A stretch of 37,575 bases of DNA, from assembly GCF_004348325.1 (NCBI RefSeq), contig NZ_SMKF01000042.1, positions 1 to 37,575 of the forward strand, read 5' to 3'. Made by a program: the position numbers and the translations under genes. The notes under the pieces were generated by a model. That model was not told the origin of the DNA, did no database searches, and saw nothing but the letters and a program-made list of their open reading frames with translations. Source of the stretch: Micromonospora sp. KC213 (GTDB lineage: Bacteria; Actinomycetota; Actinomycetes; Mycobacteriales; Micromonosporaceae). Positions 8,706-17,018 of this stretch are shown here, one piece after another; within the stretch, counting starts at the first letter, position 1, and each line of letters starts with the position of its first letter.

Positions 8706-9086
8706 TCAACCGGCGGTGACCCGGCGACGCAGCTCGGGCAGCCGCTCGGGCGCGGTGCGCAGGACGACCCGAACCTGGTGACGGCCGTGCGACCAGACAT
8801 CGTCGAAGACGTCGAGCAGGGCGACCAACTGCGCGGGCGGCTCGTCACCGAGGAGTTGGTCGGCGTCCTCGACCGTCAGGGCGAGCGGACCGGCCTCGAC
8901 CAGGTCGAGCAGGCAGTCGGCCAGGGCGTCCCAGTTGTGCCCGAAGTACCCGGGCAGGTCGAGGGTCTCTGCCAGTCGGGTGAACAGTTCGGCGCGGGTC
9001 CGCGCGGCGGCACCCGGGACGACGCCCGTACCGTCGCCCTGCTCGGCGGTCAGTTCCAGCCACGGCGGCGGTTCGGTGGTGCGCAT
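8706..9086 (-). CDS. Barstar-family ribonuclease inhibitor
   Basis: A 126-residue acidic protein of the barstar family, which binds and blocks guanyl-specific ribonucleases inside the cell. The family core is visible: RTRAELFTRLAETLDLP followed by GYFGHNWDALADCLLDL, the conserved helix-loop that plugs the RNase active site. A hydrophobic C-terminal strand (HQVRVVLRTA) and final helix follow. AAGGA lies about eight bases before the ATG. It is 56 bp downstream of a secreted RNase gene on the same strand, so it is the likely immunity protein for that enzyme. A strong hairpin sits between the two genes. Confidence 0.9.
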   Translation of the reverse strand: MRTTEPPPWLELTAEQGDGTGVVPGAAARTRAELFTRLAETLDLPGYFGHNWDALADCLLDLVEAGPLALTVEDADQLLGDEPPAQLVALLDVFDDVWSHGRHQVRVVLRTAPERLPELRRRVTAG

Positions 9087-9102
9087 CCGGTCATCCTTCC
9101 AC

Positions 9103-9132
9103 CGGTCGGGCCGGCTGGTCCCGGCCCGACCG
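9103..9132 (-). terminator. Perfect 12-bp hairpin between RNase and barstar genes
   Basis: Arms 9103-9114 and 9121-9132 are perfectly complementary (12 G/C-rich pairs) around a six-base loop. The hairpin begins 10 bases after the RNase stop and ends 16 bases before the barstar start. It could terminate most RNase transcription or protect or process the mRNA. No U-tract is present, so its role is inferred. Confidence 0.6.
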
Positions 9133-9142
9133 CGGGGCGCTG

Positions 9143-9580
9143 TCAGAGCAGGTAGAAGTTCGCGTAGTGGTCGGGCGAGAACCAGGTCTTCCCGGTGCTC
9201 CTGTTGACCACGATCCGGTAGGCGTCGCGCGACGCCCCGTACGCGCGGGGGTAGACGTCGTACTCGTAGTAGGTGGCGTCGGCCGGCAGTTGGCCCTCCC
9301 GGTTGTAGAACCGGCCACCGGCGAAGTTGGACAGCCCGCCGCTCCAGGCGTACCAGCCCCGGCTGGTCGGGAAGCCCTTCGCGGCCCAGCCGGAGCGGGC
9401 GGTGCGGGCGTCCGCACAGCGGGCCATCGTGCAGGAGTTGTAGACGGCGGCCGAGGCGGAGTCGGTCACCGTCGGCGCGACCACGCTCGGGCCGACGAGT
9501 GCCGCAGCGACCATCGCGGCGAGCAGGGCGAACGTGCCGACCAATCGGCGCAGGCGGATCAGCGGGGCGGACGGGTCCAC
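9143..9580 (-). CDS. Secreted guanyl-specific ribonuclease (RNase Sa/T1-barnase class)
   Basis: A 145-residue exported RNase. Starting at the GTG at 9580, with GGAGG four bases upstream, the protein has a basic N terminus, a hydrophobic core (about 13-34) and an Ala-rich cleavage region near residue 45. The mature part carries the microbial RNase fold: FYNREGQLP (91-99), YYEYDV with catalytic Glu106, SRDAYRIVV with Arg118/Arg122, and SPDHYANF with catalytic His138. Two cysteines (50, 55) lie near the mature N terminus. It should cleave RNA 3' of guanosine outside the cell. A barstar gene directly downstream on the same strand provides intracellular protection. An upstream ATG (9658) exists but would put extra residues ahead of the signal peptide. 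Confidence 0.88.
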   Translation of the reverse strand: MDPSAPLIRLRRLVGTFALLAAMVAAALVGPSVVAPTVTDSASAAVYNSCTMARCADARTARSGWAAKGFPTSRGWYAWSGGLSNFAGGRFYNREGQLPADATYYEYDVYPRAYGASRDAYRIVVNRSTGKTWFSPDHYANFYLL

Positions 9581-9753
9581 GGTGCCTCCAGAACGTGGGA
9601 CATCGAAGATGCTCGTCCAGCAGTCTCGACGCGGCGGCCTGCCGGCGTACAGGCCCACGCCGAAACTAATCGATGAACGTCCGATGTCCGCCGACGGTCG
9701 GCAGCCGAACGGGGGCTCCCCGAGCGCCCGTCGTCACTCCCGCGGCCCCGCAC

Positions 9754-10209
9754 TCAGAGATCCAGGACGCCGACGGTCTGGCCACCGCTGCGCTCGCCGG
9801 TCGGCCGGAAGCCCAACCTGAGGTAGAACGGCTCGGGTCCGCCGTCGCGCGGCTCCCAGGTGACGTACGCGTGGGTGCCGCCGCGAGCGCGGATCTCCCG
9901 GCAGACGGCCTCGACGGCGAACCGACCGTAGCCGTTGCCCTGGGCCTCGGCGGCGATGTTCAGCCGCCACAGGCCGGAGCGCCGGTCGTCGGGATCACGG
10001 TCGGGATTCCAGGGGATGTCGAGGAAGGCCATCAGGAAACCGACCAGCCGATCACCGTCGTAGATCAGCCTCGGCCACGCGTACTCCGGGTAGACGTACG
10101 CCTCGGCCAGCGACTTGACCACCGGCTCGACCAGGTCCTCCTGGTCGGGGTGGACGGACAGCGCGAGCGCCGCCTCGTAGTTCTCCTGGGTGATCGGCTC
10201 CAGACGCAT
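9754..10209 (-). CDS. GNAT-family N-acetyltransferase
   Basis: A 151-residue acyl-CoA-dependent acetyltransferase-like protein. It begins RLEPITQENY, has YPEYAWPRLIYDGDRLVGF (strands beta2-3), LWRLNIAAEAQGNGYGRF, which is the acetyl-CoA pyrophosphate-binding loop (Q/R-x-x-G-x-G/A), and ends EPFYLRLGFRPTGE, the usual GNAT C-terminal signature. The substrate is unknown. The ATG at 10209 gives the familiar start; an ATG four codons upstream (10221) is equally possible and neither has a clear Shine-Dalgarno. The gene stands alone, divergent from the next plus-strand gene. Confidence 0.85.
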   Translation of the reverse strand: MRLEPITQENYEAALALSVHPDQEDLVEPVVKSLAEAYVYPEYAWPRLIYDGDRLVGFLMAFLDIPWNPDRDPDDRRSGLWRLNIAAEAQGNGYGRFAVEAVCREIRARGGTHAYVTWEPRDGGPEPFYLRLGFRPTGERSGGQTVGVLDL

Positions 10210-10297
10210 GCGGCGCACCATAGCGGGCGGAGGCGGCCGAGCGCCCCGCGTTATTCGTCGGGTCGGGGTGACCGTGGTGTCGCCGCCGGGTGGCAGG

Positions 10298-10825
10298 ATG
10301 TCGGGTGTGGACTGGATGCCGCTGCTGAGCACCGGGGCGGGGGCGCTCATCGCGCTCTCCGGCAGCTTCCTGGTCGACCTGCGCCGGGAACGCGACACCC
10401 GCGCACGGGACCGCGATCTGGACCGCTGGCGCACCTGCGTGGACTTCGCACTCGCCCTGGACGCGGCGCACACGGCGCTGCGGTCCGTGCCAGCGGGCGA
10501 CCGGCAGGCGGCCAGCGTGGCGATGACCGAGGCCGGGGCGTACCAGGCGCGCGAGCGGCTGCTGATGTCCGGCACACCGGACCTGGTGGTGGCCGGTGAG
10601 GTGGTCTTCCACCGCCTGGTGGCGATGCGCAAGCTGATCGGCGCGGGCTCCGACCTACGCTCGCCCGCCGGGCACGAGTCGTACCACGAGTTCGCCGAGG
10701 CGCTGTGGACATTTCGGATGGCGGTCCGCCAGCACTTCGGGCACCGGGTGATCCCGCCGGGAACGCTGGCCCGCAAGGACTGGTCGGAACGGCACGAGTG
10801 CACGTACTGCGCGACGCCCACCTGA
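10298..10825 (+). CDS. Hypothetical protein with one N-terminal membrane segment
   Basis: A 175-residue protein of unknown function. Residues about 6-26 (WMPLLSTGAGALIALSGSFL) form one membrane helix followed by a basic, charged stretch (DLRRERDTRARDRD), so the rest is probably cytoplasmic and helical. Near the C terminus ECTYC contains two cysteines. Similar short anchored proteins with an LDRRRERD-like juxtamembrane segment are common in actinomycetes, with no known role. The ATG at 10298 or the in-frame GTG at 10307 (AGGA nine bases upstream) may be the true start. It converges on the helicase gene with only six bases between the stops. Confidence 0.7.
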   Translation: MSGVDWMPLLSTGAGALIALSGSFLVDLRRERDTRARDRDLDRWRTCVDFALALDAAHTALRSVPAGDRQAASVAMTEAGAYQARERLLMSGTPDLVVAGEVVFHRLVAMRKLIGAGSDLRSPAGHESYHEFAEALWTFRMAVRQHFGHRVIPPGTLARKDWSERHECTYCATPT

Positions 10826-10831
10826 CCCGTG

Positions 10832-12934
10832 TCAGAGGTAGGCGAACCGGACCGGTTCGCGCAGCACCGCCGCCGCCGATTCGACGTCGGCGAGCCGGGC
10901 GGCGAGGGTCGCGCTGGCCAGTCGAGGTGGTAGCGCGGCGCTGAACTTCAGCCCCGCGAGCGCCTTCTCGGTCACGTCCGGCAGGCAGATGCGCTGCTCC
11001 GCGTCCGCCGTCGCCGTCCGCCACATCTCGCGGTCGAGGTCGTGGCGCAGCCGGATGCAGGCGTCGTCGTACCGCTGGGTCGGGTCGGCCAGGTCGTTCA
11101 GGGTGGCGATCAGGGTGGCGTTGGCCCGGAAGCCGGCCCACGTCCACCAGCGAACCTCGCCCTCCCGGTCCCTGACGATGACGGACCCGCCGGGATGCAC
11201 TGCCGCATCGGTGTCGTCGCGCAGCGCCGCGAGGCGGGTGTTCGCCCGGGCGGTGAGCATGACCGCCGGTTCGGCGCCGAGCAGCACGTCGCGCATCGCC
11301 CGGACCATCCGGTACGACAGCCCCTGCGGCGACCCACCGGTCATCCACAACGCCTTTCCTCCGCCGTCCGCCGGCTCGACGAAACAGCGCCGCCGCTTCC
11401 AGTCGGTGTGGGTGACCCGCCAGCTTCGGCCGGCGAGCAGGAGCAGGCGGGGCCCCTCGACCTTCGCCGTGAGCAGGGCCGGGTCGGTCCAGCCGATCTC
11501 GGTTCGTCCGGACAGCACGGTGAACTGGGGTGGAGCGGTGAAGACCGCGAGCATGTCCATGAAGTGGCGGCGTCCGAAGCGCCGCTCGGCCTCCGGACCG
11601 ATGAAGAGCATGCCGGAGTCGGCATCAAGGTAACCGTGCTCGACCAGGTGGCGCACGATCACCTCGGCACTGCGGTCGAAGGGTGCCAGTCCGTTCCACT
11701 CCTGCGGCCACAACCGGTCGCCCACCCGGTGCCGTTGCAGCGCCAGGGCGAGCACCTGCTGAGCCACGATGTGCCGGGGCTCCGGTGGCGCGGCGACGGC
11801 CTCCACCCATCCCTGCTGCCACAGCAGGAGCAACCCGGCCGCTCTCAGCAGTCCGTCGCCGTCGAGGGCGAGGAACAGACAGTTGCGGGTGCTGCCCACT
11901 CGTCGTCCGGTCCGTCCGATGCGCTGGAGGAAGGCCGCGACGCTGCGCGGAGCGTCGATCTGGATGACGCGGTCGAGGTCGCCCACATCGATACCCAGTT
12001 CCAGCGTGCTCGTCGCGACGATGACACAGTCGCGTTCCTGGGCGAATGCTTCCTCGGCCCGGTGACGCTCCTCGGCCGACAGCGACGCGTGGGAGAGGTA
12101 CGTGCGGACGCCGAGCGCGGTCAGCCGCTGACCGAGTTCCTCGACCAGCGCCCGCGAGTCGCAGAACACCAGCCTCTTCTCACCCCGGTGCAGCGCTGCG
12201 ATCACCTTGGCCGCGTTGTGCAGCGACCCCACGTAATCCAGTTCGACCTCACCGGCCGGCGCTGTGGTGGTCGCTGTGGTGCCCGGGGCGACCACGTGGC
12301 CCGTTCGCCGTCCCCGTCCGGAGCCCTGCAGCCATGCCAGCAGTTCCCCGGGGTTCCCGACGGTGGCGGAGAGGCCCACCCGTTGCAAGGGCCGCCCGGC
12401 CACCCGGCTGAGCCGCTCCAGCACGGCCAGCAGGTGCCAGCCCCGGTCGTCGCCGGCGAAGGCGTGCACCTCGTCCACCACCACCGCACGGAGTTGCCGG
12501 AAGAATCCCCCCTCGTCGACGGTGGCGCTGACCAGCATCGACTCCAGCGACTCCGGCGTTGTCAGCAGCACGTCCGGTCGGTCGCGCAGGATGGTGCGCC
12601 GTTGGGCCGCCGTCACGTCGCCGTGCCACAGGGCCGCGCGGCGGCCCAGCCAGCCGGCGTACGTCTCCAGTCGCGGCAGCAGGTTGTTCAGCAGCGCCTT
12701 GAGCGGGCAGATGTAGAGCACCGAGGTGCCCGACCAGTTTCCCTCCGCCATCCGGGACAGCAGGGGAAACATCGCCGCCTCGGTCTTCCCGCCGGCGGTC
12801 GGTGCCAGCAGCAGCGCGTCGTCGCCGTCCAGCAGCGGGCGCACCGCTGACTCCTGCAGAGGGCGCAGGCCCGGCCATTGCAGCGTGTTCACCACATGGT
12901 GCAGCACGACGGGGTGCAGCAGGTCAGCGTCCAT
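10832..12934 (-). CDS. brxHI: BREX type 2 Lhr-like DEAD/DEAH-box helicase BrxHI
   Basis: A 700-residue superfamily 2 helicase. Motif I is APTAGGKTEA (K50), motif II VVVDEVHAF (DEVH 154-157), motif III SAT (189-191); the second RecA domain has HASLSAEER, VATSTLELGIDVG and motif VI QRIGRTGR (337-344). The C-terminal 350 residues form an Lhr-like region. In BREX type 2 (Pgl) loci this gene follows brxD, and here its ATG overlaps the brxD stop by one base (TGATG). It is the last gene of the pglY-pglZ-brxD-brxHI operon. Its exact biochemical role in BREX is unknown; it is needed or auxiliary depending on the system. Identification rests on both the helicase type and the context. Confidence 0.88.
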   Translation of the reverse strand: MDADLLHPVVLHHVVNTLQWPGLRPLQESAVRPLLDGDDALLLAPTAGGKTEAAMFPLLSRMAEGNWSGTSVLYICPLKALLNNLLPRLETYAGWLGRRAALWHGDVTAAQRRTILRDRPDVLLTTPESLESMLVSATVDEGGFFRQLRAVVVDEVHAFAGDDRGWHLLAVLERLSRVAGRPLQRVGLSATVGNPGELLAWLQGSGRGRRTGHVVAPGTTATTTAPAGEVELDYVGSLHNAAKVIAALHRGEKRLVFCDSRALVEELGQRLTALGVRTYLSHASLSAEERHRAEEAFAQERDCVIVATSTLELGIDVGDLDRVIQIDAPRSVAAFLQRIGRTGRRVGSTRNCLFLALDGDGLLRAAGLLLLWQQGWVEAVAAPPEPRHIVAQQVLALALQRHRVGDRLWPQEWNGLAPFDRSAEVIVRHLVEHGYLDADSGMLFIGPEAERRFGRRHFMDMLAVFTAPPQFTVLSGRTEIGWTDPALLTAKVEGPRLLLLAGRSWRVTHTDWKRRRCFVEPADGGGKALWMTGGSPQGLSYRMVRAMRDVLLGAEPAVMLTARANTRLAALRDDTDAAVHPGGSVIVRDREGEVRWWTWAGFRANATLIATLNDLADPTQRYDDACIRLRHDLDREMWRTATADAEQRICLPDVTEKALAGLKFSAALPPRLASATLAARLADVESAAAVLREPVRFAYL

Positions 12935-14259
12935 CAGCTGTCGGCGGCGAGATCGAGTGCGATGTCGCCGGCCCAGCTGGCGTTGCGTTCCACGTCGGTC
13001 AGCTCGGTCGCGGTGAGGGTGGGGGCGTAATGCTGTCGGGGATCGAAGGTGTCGAACTGGTCAACCCGGTCGAGCACGTCTCCGACCAGCTTCTTCAGGA
13101 ACAGCCGCGGCGCGACGCCCACTTTCCCGCCGAGCCCGCCGGCGACCGCCCGGGCCAGGTTACCGAGGTAGGCGTCGTCGACCCGGGACGCGACCCGCTC
13201 CGGTGCGGCCGAACCGTCGGCGTACAGGTCCCGGACCCGGGCGCCGAGTTCGACCAGGGAGTCGATGGTGAAGCCGGTGAGGCGGATCTGCACCGCGCGG
13301 GGGTTGTCGAAGCGGGCATCAGTGGTGAAGTCAACCGCGAGCCGCTGAGCCAGCGGGGCGAGGCGCTGCACGCCCTGCGGCCCGTCGAAGAACGCCGGGG
13401 TGCCGGTGATCAGCAGGTAGAGGCCGGGGAACCGGCCGGAGTGCACCTCGTCGATCAGTTGGCGCAACGCATTGAGCGCCTTGTCCCGGGCGTCGGAACG
13501 AACCCGCTGCAATGTCTCCACCTCGTCGAGCACCAGCAGCAGCCCTGGATGCCCGCTGTCGCGCAGCACGACGAGCAGCCCTTGCAGGAAACTCAGTGCC
13601 GCGAAGTGGTCGAGGTCGCCCCGGACACCGGCGACCCGGCGGGCCGACGCCGCGACGTGGGGCTGCCCACCCAGCCAGGCGAGCACCCCGTCGGCGGTGG
13701 CGTGGTCACCGGCGAGCGAGGCACGCCGGTAGCCGCGCAACGCGGCGGCGAAGGCGGGCGCGCTGCGGTTGACCGTGGCAAGCCGCTGGTCGAGCAGCAC
13801 CCCGACGGCACGGTCGAGGGCCGCCACATCGTCCGGTGCCACCTCCCCGGCGGCCAGGACGTCCTCCTCCAAGGCGTAGAACCAGCCGTCCACCACCGGC
13901 CGGAGGGCGCTGGGCGGGAAGGCCGCCGTGGTGAGCCGCTCGGTGAGCCGCCGGTAAACGGTCTCCAGCTTGTGCAGCGGTGTCTCGTTCTCGGAGATCT
14001 GCACCTCGGCGGTGGCGAAGTTGGCGCGCTTCGCCCGCTCGGCGATCCAGCGGGTGAAGAACGTCTTACCGGAGCCGTACTCGCCGCGAACGGCCTTGAA
14101 CACCGCGCCACCGGCGGCGACCGCGTCCAGGTCCTCGCTCACCGCGGTGTCGAACCGATGCAGCCCCACCGCGAGGAGGTCCAGTCCGGCCGAGGGGACA
14201 GCGCCCCGTCGCAGGGCGTCGATCACCGCCCGGCGCCGGGCCGGGCTCACCCCGTTCAT
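12934..14259 (-). CDS. brxD: BREX type 2 ATP-binding protein BrxD
   Basis: A 441-residue P-loop protein of the BrxD family (DUF2791-type). The N terminus has the typical ARRRAVIDALRRGAVP and LDLLAVGLHRFD segments, then Walker A RGEYGSGKTFF (K65 T66) and Walker B LLLVLDEVETLQR around residues 244-256, followed by ITGTPAFFDGP and the usual C-terminal LKKLVGDVLDRVDQ. BrxD is a core component of BREX type 2, possibly loading or working with the Lhr-like helicase. The start overlaps the pglZ stop (ATGA) and its stop overlaps the helicase start, so the order and coupling match a complete 3' half of a Pgl operon. Confidence 0.92.
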   Translation of the reverse strand: MNGVSPARRRAVIDALRRGAVPSAGLDLLAVGLHRFDTAVSEDLDAVAAGGAVFKAVRGEYGSGKTFFTRWIAERAKRANFATAEVQISENETPLHKLETVYRRLTERLTTAAFPPSALRPVVDGWFYALEEDVLAAGEVAPDDVAALDRAVGVLLDQRLATVNRSAPAFAAALRGYRRASLAGDHATADGVLAWLGGQPHVAASARRVAGVRGDLDHFAALSFLQGLLVVLRDSGHPGLLLVLDEVETLQRVRSDARDKALNALRQLIDEVHSGRFPGLYLLITGTPAFFDGPQGVQRLAPLAQRLAVDFTTDARFDNPRAVQIRLTGFTIDSLVELGARVRDLYADGSAAPERVASRVDDAYLGNLARAVAGGLGGKVGVAPRLFLKKLVGDVLDRVDQFDTFDPRQHYAPTLTATELTDVERNASWAGDIALDLAADS

Positions 14260-17018
14260 GCGTCACCGTCCGGCAGCCCGAACTGGGTACGCAGCAGCGA
14301 AATGTCCAGCCGCACGGTCCGACCATCGTCGATCAGGGACAGAACCGGGTAATTGTCGACGTTGAAGATCCGCTGCAGAGTGATGACGAACCCGCCGGCC
14401 CGGGCCGGCAGTTCCCCGGCCCGCTGCGCCAGCACCGCCGCCGGCAGCACGCCCTTGGCCTCCACCAGCGCCCGCATGGCCGCCTCGATCTTCCCACGGT
14501 CGATCCGACGCGGGGTCAGTCCATGCTGGGCACCGAAGAGTTCGGTCGCGAGCAGGGCGGTGACCAGGTCGCTCCCACCGGTCGCGGCAGGTGCCGGCGC
14601 CGGCTGCGGCACGTCGAACAGGGCATCTCCGGTCACGACGGGGGGCTTGCGGCGCGACCGGGACCCCGGTGCCCGTGCCCGGGCCGGCTCGGGGGGGCTC
14701 ACCGCCGGCGCGCCCACCTGCGGCTGCCACCACTCGGGCCGGCGCCCCTCGACCGGCACCCAACCGGCGGGCACGTCGCTGACGTTGGGCAGCAGGTAGG
14801 CCAGCAGCGGGACGGTCACCTCGGCCAGCGAGGCGCCGCCGTGATATCCAGCCCTGGTCGGCCGGTACCGTCGCAGCGGGTCCCACAAGGCGATGATCCG
14901 GTTCTGTTCGGCCACCACGCGAGGGCCGCTCAGTTCGATCTCACCCGGGCCGGCAGGAGCCGGGCCGGTACGGTGCCGCGCCGACACCGCATCGGTGGAC
15001 CGCACGTACTCGCCGTCGCGTTCCAGGACATGGCCGTGGTCACTGGTGATGAGCACCGCGCGGCCCGTGTAGCTGGCCAGATCGAGCAGGCTGCGCAGGA
15101 ACCCGACGTCGGTGAGCTGCCAGCCCGGTTCGTCGCCCTCCCGGCCGTACGCGAGCGCGTCGTCGACGGTGTTGATGACCACCGCGACCAGGCGTGCCGG
15201 ATCGGCCATCGCGGTGCGGATCTCCTCGGAGAAGACCTCCCCGGCGCTGCCCCGGGCCGGCCCCTTGTGGAAGATCCTGGCGCCGGCCCCCCACCGTCCC
15301 TCGGCGAACAGGCGCAGCTCGGTGTCCTGGTTGCCGCTGCGCAGCGCCCCGGCGAAGAGGGAGGTCCGGGAAACTGCGGTCAGCGTGGGCAGGGCGGCCA
15401 CGACACCGCGACGCCGACCGGCTGCCCGCCCGCCGAGCGGGTCGTATTCGACCCACTGCTGGGACAGTTCCTGGGCGAGTTCGGCGGCCACGGCCGCACT
15501 CATCCCGTCGAGGACCACCAGCAGCACCGGACGCTGCGCACGGATCAACGGCTCGACGACTGTGGGGAGGAGGTTCTCGATGGTGAGGAGATCACCGTCG
15601 TTACCCGGCCCGGCGGTGGCCCATGCCGCCAGCCGGCGCGCGAAGGCGCCGTCCAGGTCGCGGCGCCGCTGCTGCGCACGGTCGTGGACGGCCCGGAACG
15701 CGGCCCGCAGGTCGGGGTGGATGTCGTCACCGGCCCACACCTGGTGAAGGGCCCGGTCGACCCAGCCCCACTCCTCGATGTGTCGCTGCACGCCGTCGGC
15801 GACGCTGGCCGGCGGCGGAACGTCGCTGGCGAGCCACCGGACGAGTCGCTGCGCCATCCGGATCCGGTGGATGCGGCCGGCCTCCGACTCGGCCAGCAGA
15901 TGCCCGTCCAGCGCCTGGACGGCCTGGTCGAGCGCGGGGTCCGTCGGGTCGTCCAGGCCGGCCAGCAGCGCCCGGGACACCGCCTCGACTCTCCTGGTGA
16001 ATCCGGTGCGCAGGATCGCGCTGTGCCCGGCGATGCCGGTCGCGCCGAACTGGATGAGCAGTTCCTCTGCCCGGCGCAGGACGGCGTGGCCCTGACGGCG
16101 GGGTGCGGCGGAGTCGCCCCGGCCGCGTTCGCCGGGGGCGGCCAGCAGCCCGGCGACCACCTGCACGGCCGCCTCGGCGAAGCTCCGTACGGTGGCGTCG
16201 TCGTTGAGGTGACCGAAGTGCTGGTCGATGCGCCCCTGGATCCGCCCGGCGTCGGCGGCGTCGGTGCTCCAGACCGCGTCGCAGACCAGGCCGAGCGGCA
16301 GCGCGTCGGCCCCGTGCCCGGCGGCCACCAGGGCGAACAGGGCCCGCGCGGGGCGACCGAACTGCTCGATGAGCCAGTTCGTCAGGCCGTCCCGCTCGGC
16401 GGCCCGCAGCAGCGCGAAGGCGTCCACCGCTGCGGGTTCGGCGCTCCACCGCAGTAGGGCAGCCACGTCGAGGTCGTCCGAGTTCTCATCCCGGCGTTCG
16501 AGGCCGAGCCGGACGGCTGCGAGGTGCCGCAGCGCCACGTCGCGGGTCAGCACCCGGCTGCTGAGCCTCGGCCAGCCGGCGGGGGGCATGGCGTCGAGCA
16601 GGGCCTCCCCGGCCCACGACTCCTGTTCGAGGGCGCTGTCTGGCAGGTGCGCGCCGAATGCCTCGACCACCAGATCCCAGGGTTCGACGGTGATGACCTG
16701 CTGCCGGAAGATGCGGCTGCGGACCCCGAGCCCCAGGCGCGACTCGGGCACATCGGTGAGCAGCACCAGCACCTCGTCGGCACGGTCGGCGACGAGACGC
16801 TCCCAGACGGCCAGCGGCGACACGCACGCCGCGACCCGGGCCAGCCGCCCGTCGGGCAGCGGCAGCGTCGGTTCGTGCGGCCAGGCCGGCTCCGCGCGCA
16901 GCACCATGACCGGGTACGGGTCACCGTTGCGGTGCCGGTCGAGCTGTTGCACCACCTTTTGGTGCAGTGCCACCGGGCTGACCCGCGGCGCCTGCGACCG
17001 TGCGGCTGCCTGTGTCAC
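14256..17018 (-). CDS. pglZ: BREX type 2 phosphatase-fold protein PglZ
   Basis: A 920-residue PglZ, a core BREX protein with an alkaline-phosphatase-like domain. The metal-binding signature VLLVVLDGMSAAVA lies near residue 500 and SDHGHVLERDGEY near 658-670; between them PTLTAVSRTSLFAG follows the family pattern. In BREX type 2 it cooperates with PglX in methylation and exclusion. The GTG start at 17018 overlaps the pglY stop (GTGA). Two homopolymer runs occur in the C-terminal quarter on the coding strand: C6 at 14640-14645 and C7 at 14691-14697, in a low-complexity Pro/Ala/Arg linker (about 755-800). Slippage there would remove the last 140 or so residues. Confidence 0.93.
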   Translation of the reverse strand: MTQAAARSQAPRVSPVALHQKVVQQLDRHRNGDPYPVMVLRAEPAWPHEPTLPLPDGRLARVAACVSPLAVWERLVADRADEVLVLLTDVPESRLGLGVRSRIFRQQVITVEPWDLVVEAFGAHLPDSALEQESWAGEALLDAMPPAGWPRLSSRVLTRDVALRHLAAVRLGLERRDENSDDLDVAALLRWSAEPAAVDAFALLRAAERDGLTNWLIEQFGRPARALFALVAAGHGADALPLGLVCDAVWSTDAADAGRIQGRIDQHFGHLNDDATVRSFAEAAVQVVAGLLAAPGERGRGDSAAPRRQGHAVLRRAEELLIQFGATGIAGHSAILRTGFTRRVEAVSRALLAGLDDPTDPALDQAVQALDGHLLAESEAGRIHRIRMAQRLVRWLASDVPPPASVADGVQRHIEEWGWVDRALHQVWAGDDIHPDLRAAFRAVHDRAQQRRRDLDGAFARRLAAWATAGPGNDGDLLTIENLLPTVVEPLIRAQRPVLLVVLDGMSAAVAAELAQELSQQWVEYDPLGGRAAGRRRGVVAALPTLTAVSRTSLFAGALRSGNQDTELRLFAEGRWGAGARIFHKGPARGSAGEVFSEEIRTAMADPARLVAVVINTVDDALAYGREGDEPGWQLTDVGFLRSLLDLASYTGRAVLITSDHGHVLERDGEYVRSTDAVSARHRTGPAPAGPGEIELSGPRVVAEQNRIIALWDPLRRYRPTRAGYHGGASLAEVTVPLLAYLLPNVSDVPAGWVPVEGRRPEWWQPQVGAPAVSPPEPARARAPGSRSRRKPPVVTGDALFDVPQPAPAPAATGGSDLVTALLATELFGAQHGLTPRRIDRGKIEAAMRALVEAKGVLPAAVLAQRAGELPARAGGFVITLQRIFNVDNYPVLSLIDDGRTVRLDISLLRTQFGLPDGDA

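Noticed and set aside
11042..12850. A 602-codon plus-strand frame opposite the helicase gene
   Set aside because: Shadow frame; all helicase motifs are on the minus strand.
15287..15292. A third homopolymer (G6 on the coding strand) in pglZ as a switch
   Set aside because: Six bases in a conserved, GC-rich coding stretch are expected by chance; weaker than the linker runs.
14523..16457. A 644-codon open frame on the plus strand opposite pglZ
   Set aside because: Antisense shadow with Gly/Arg/Pro-rich low-information sequence; the minus-strand frame has the PglZ signatures.
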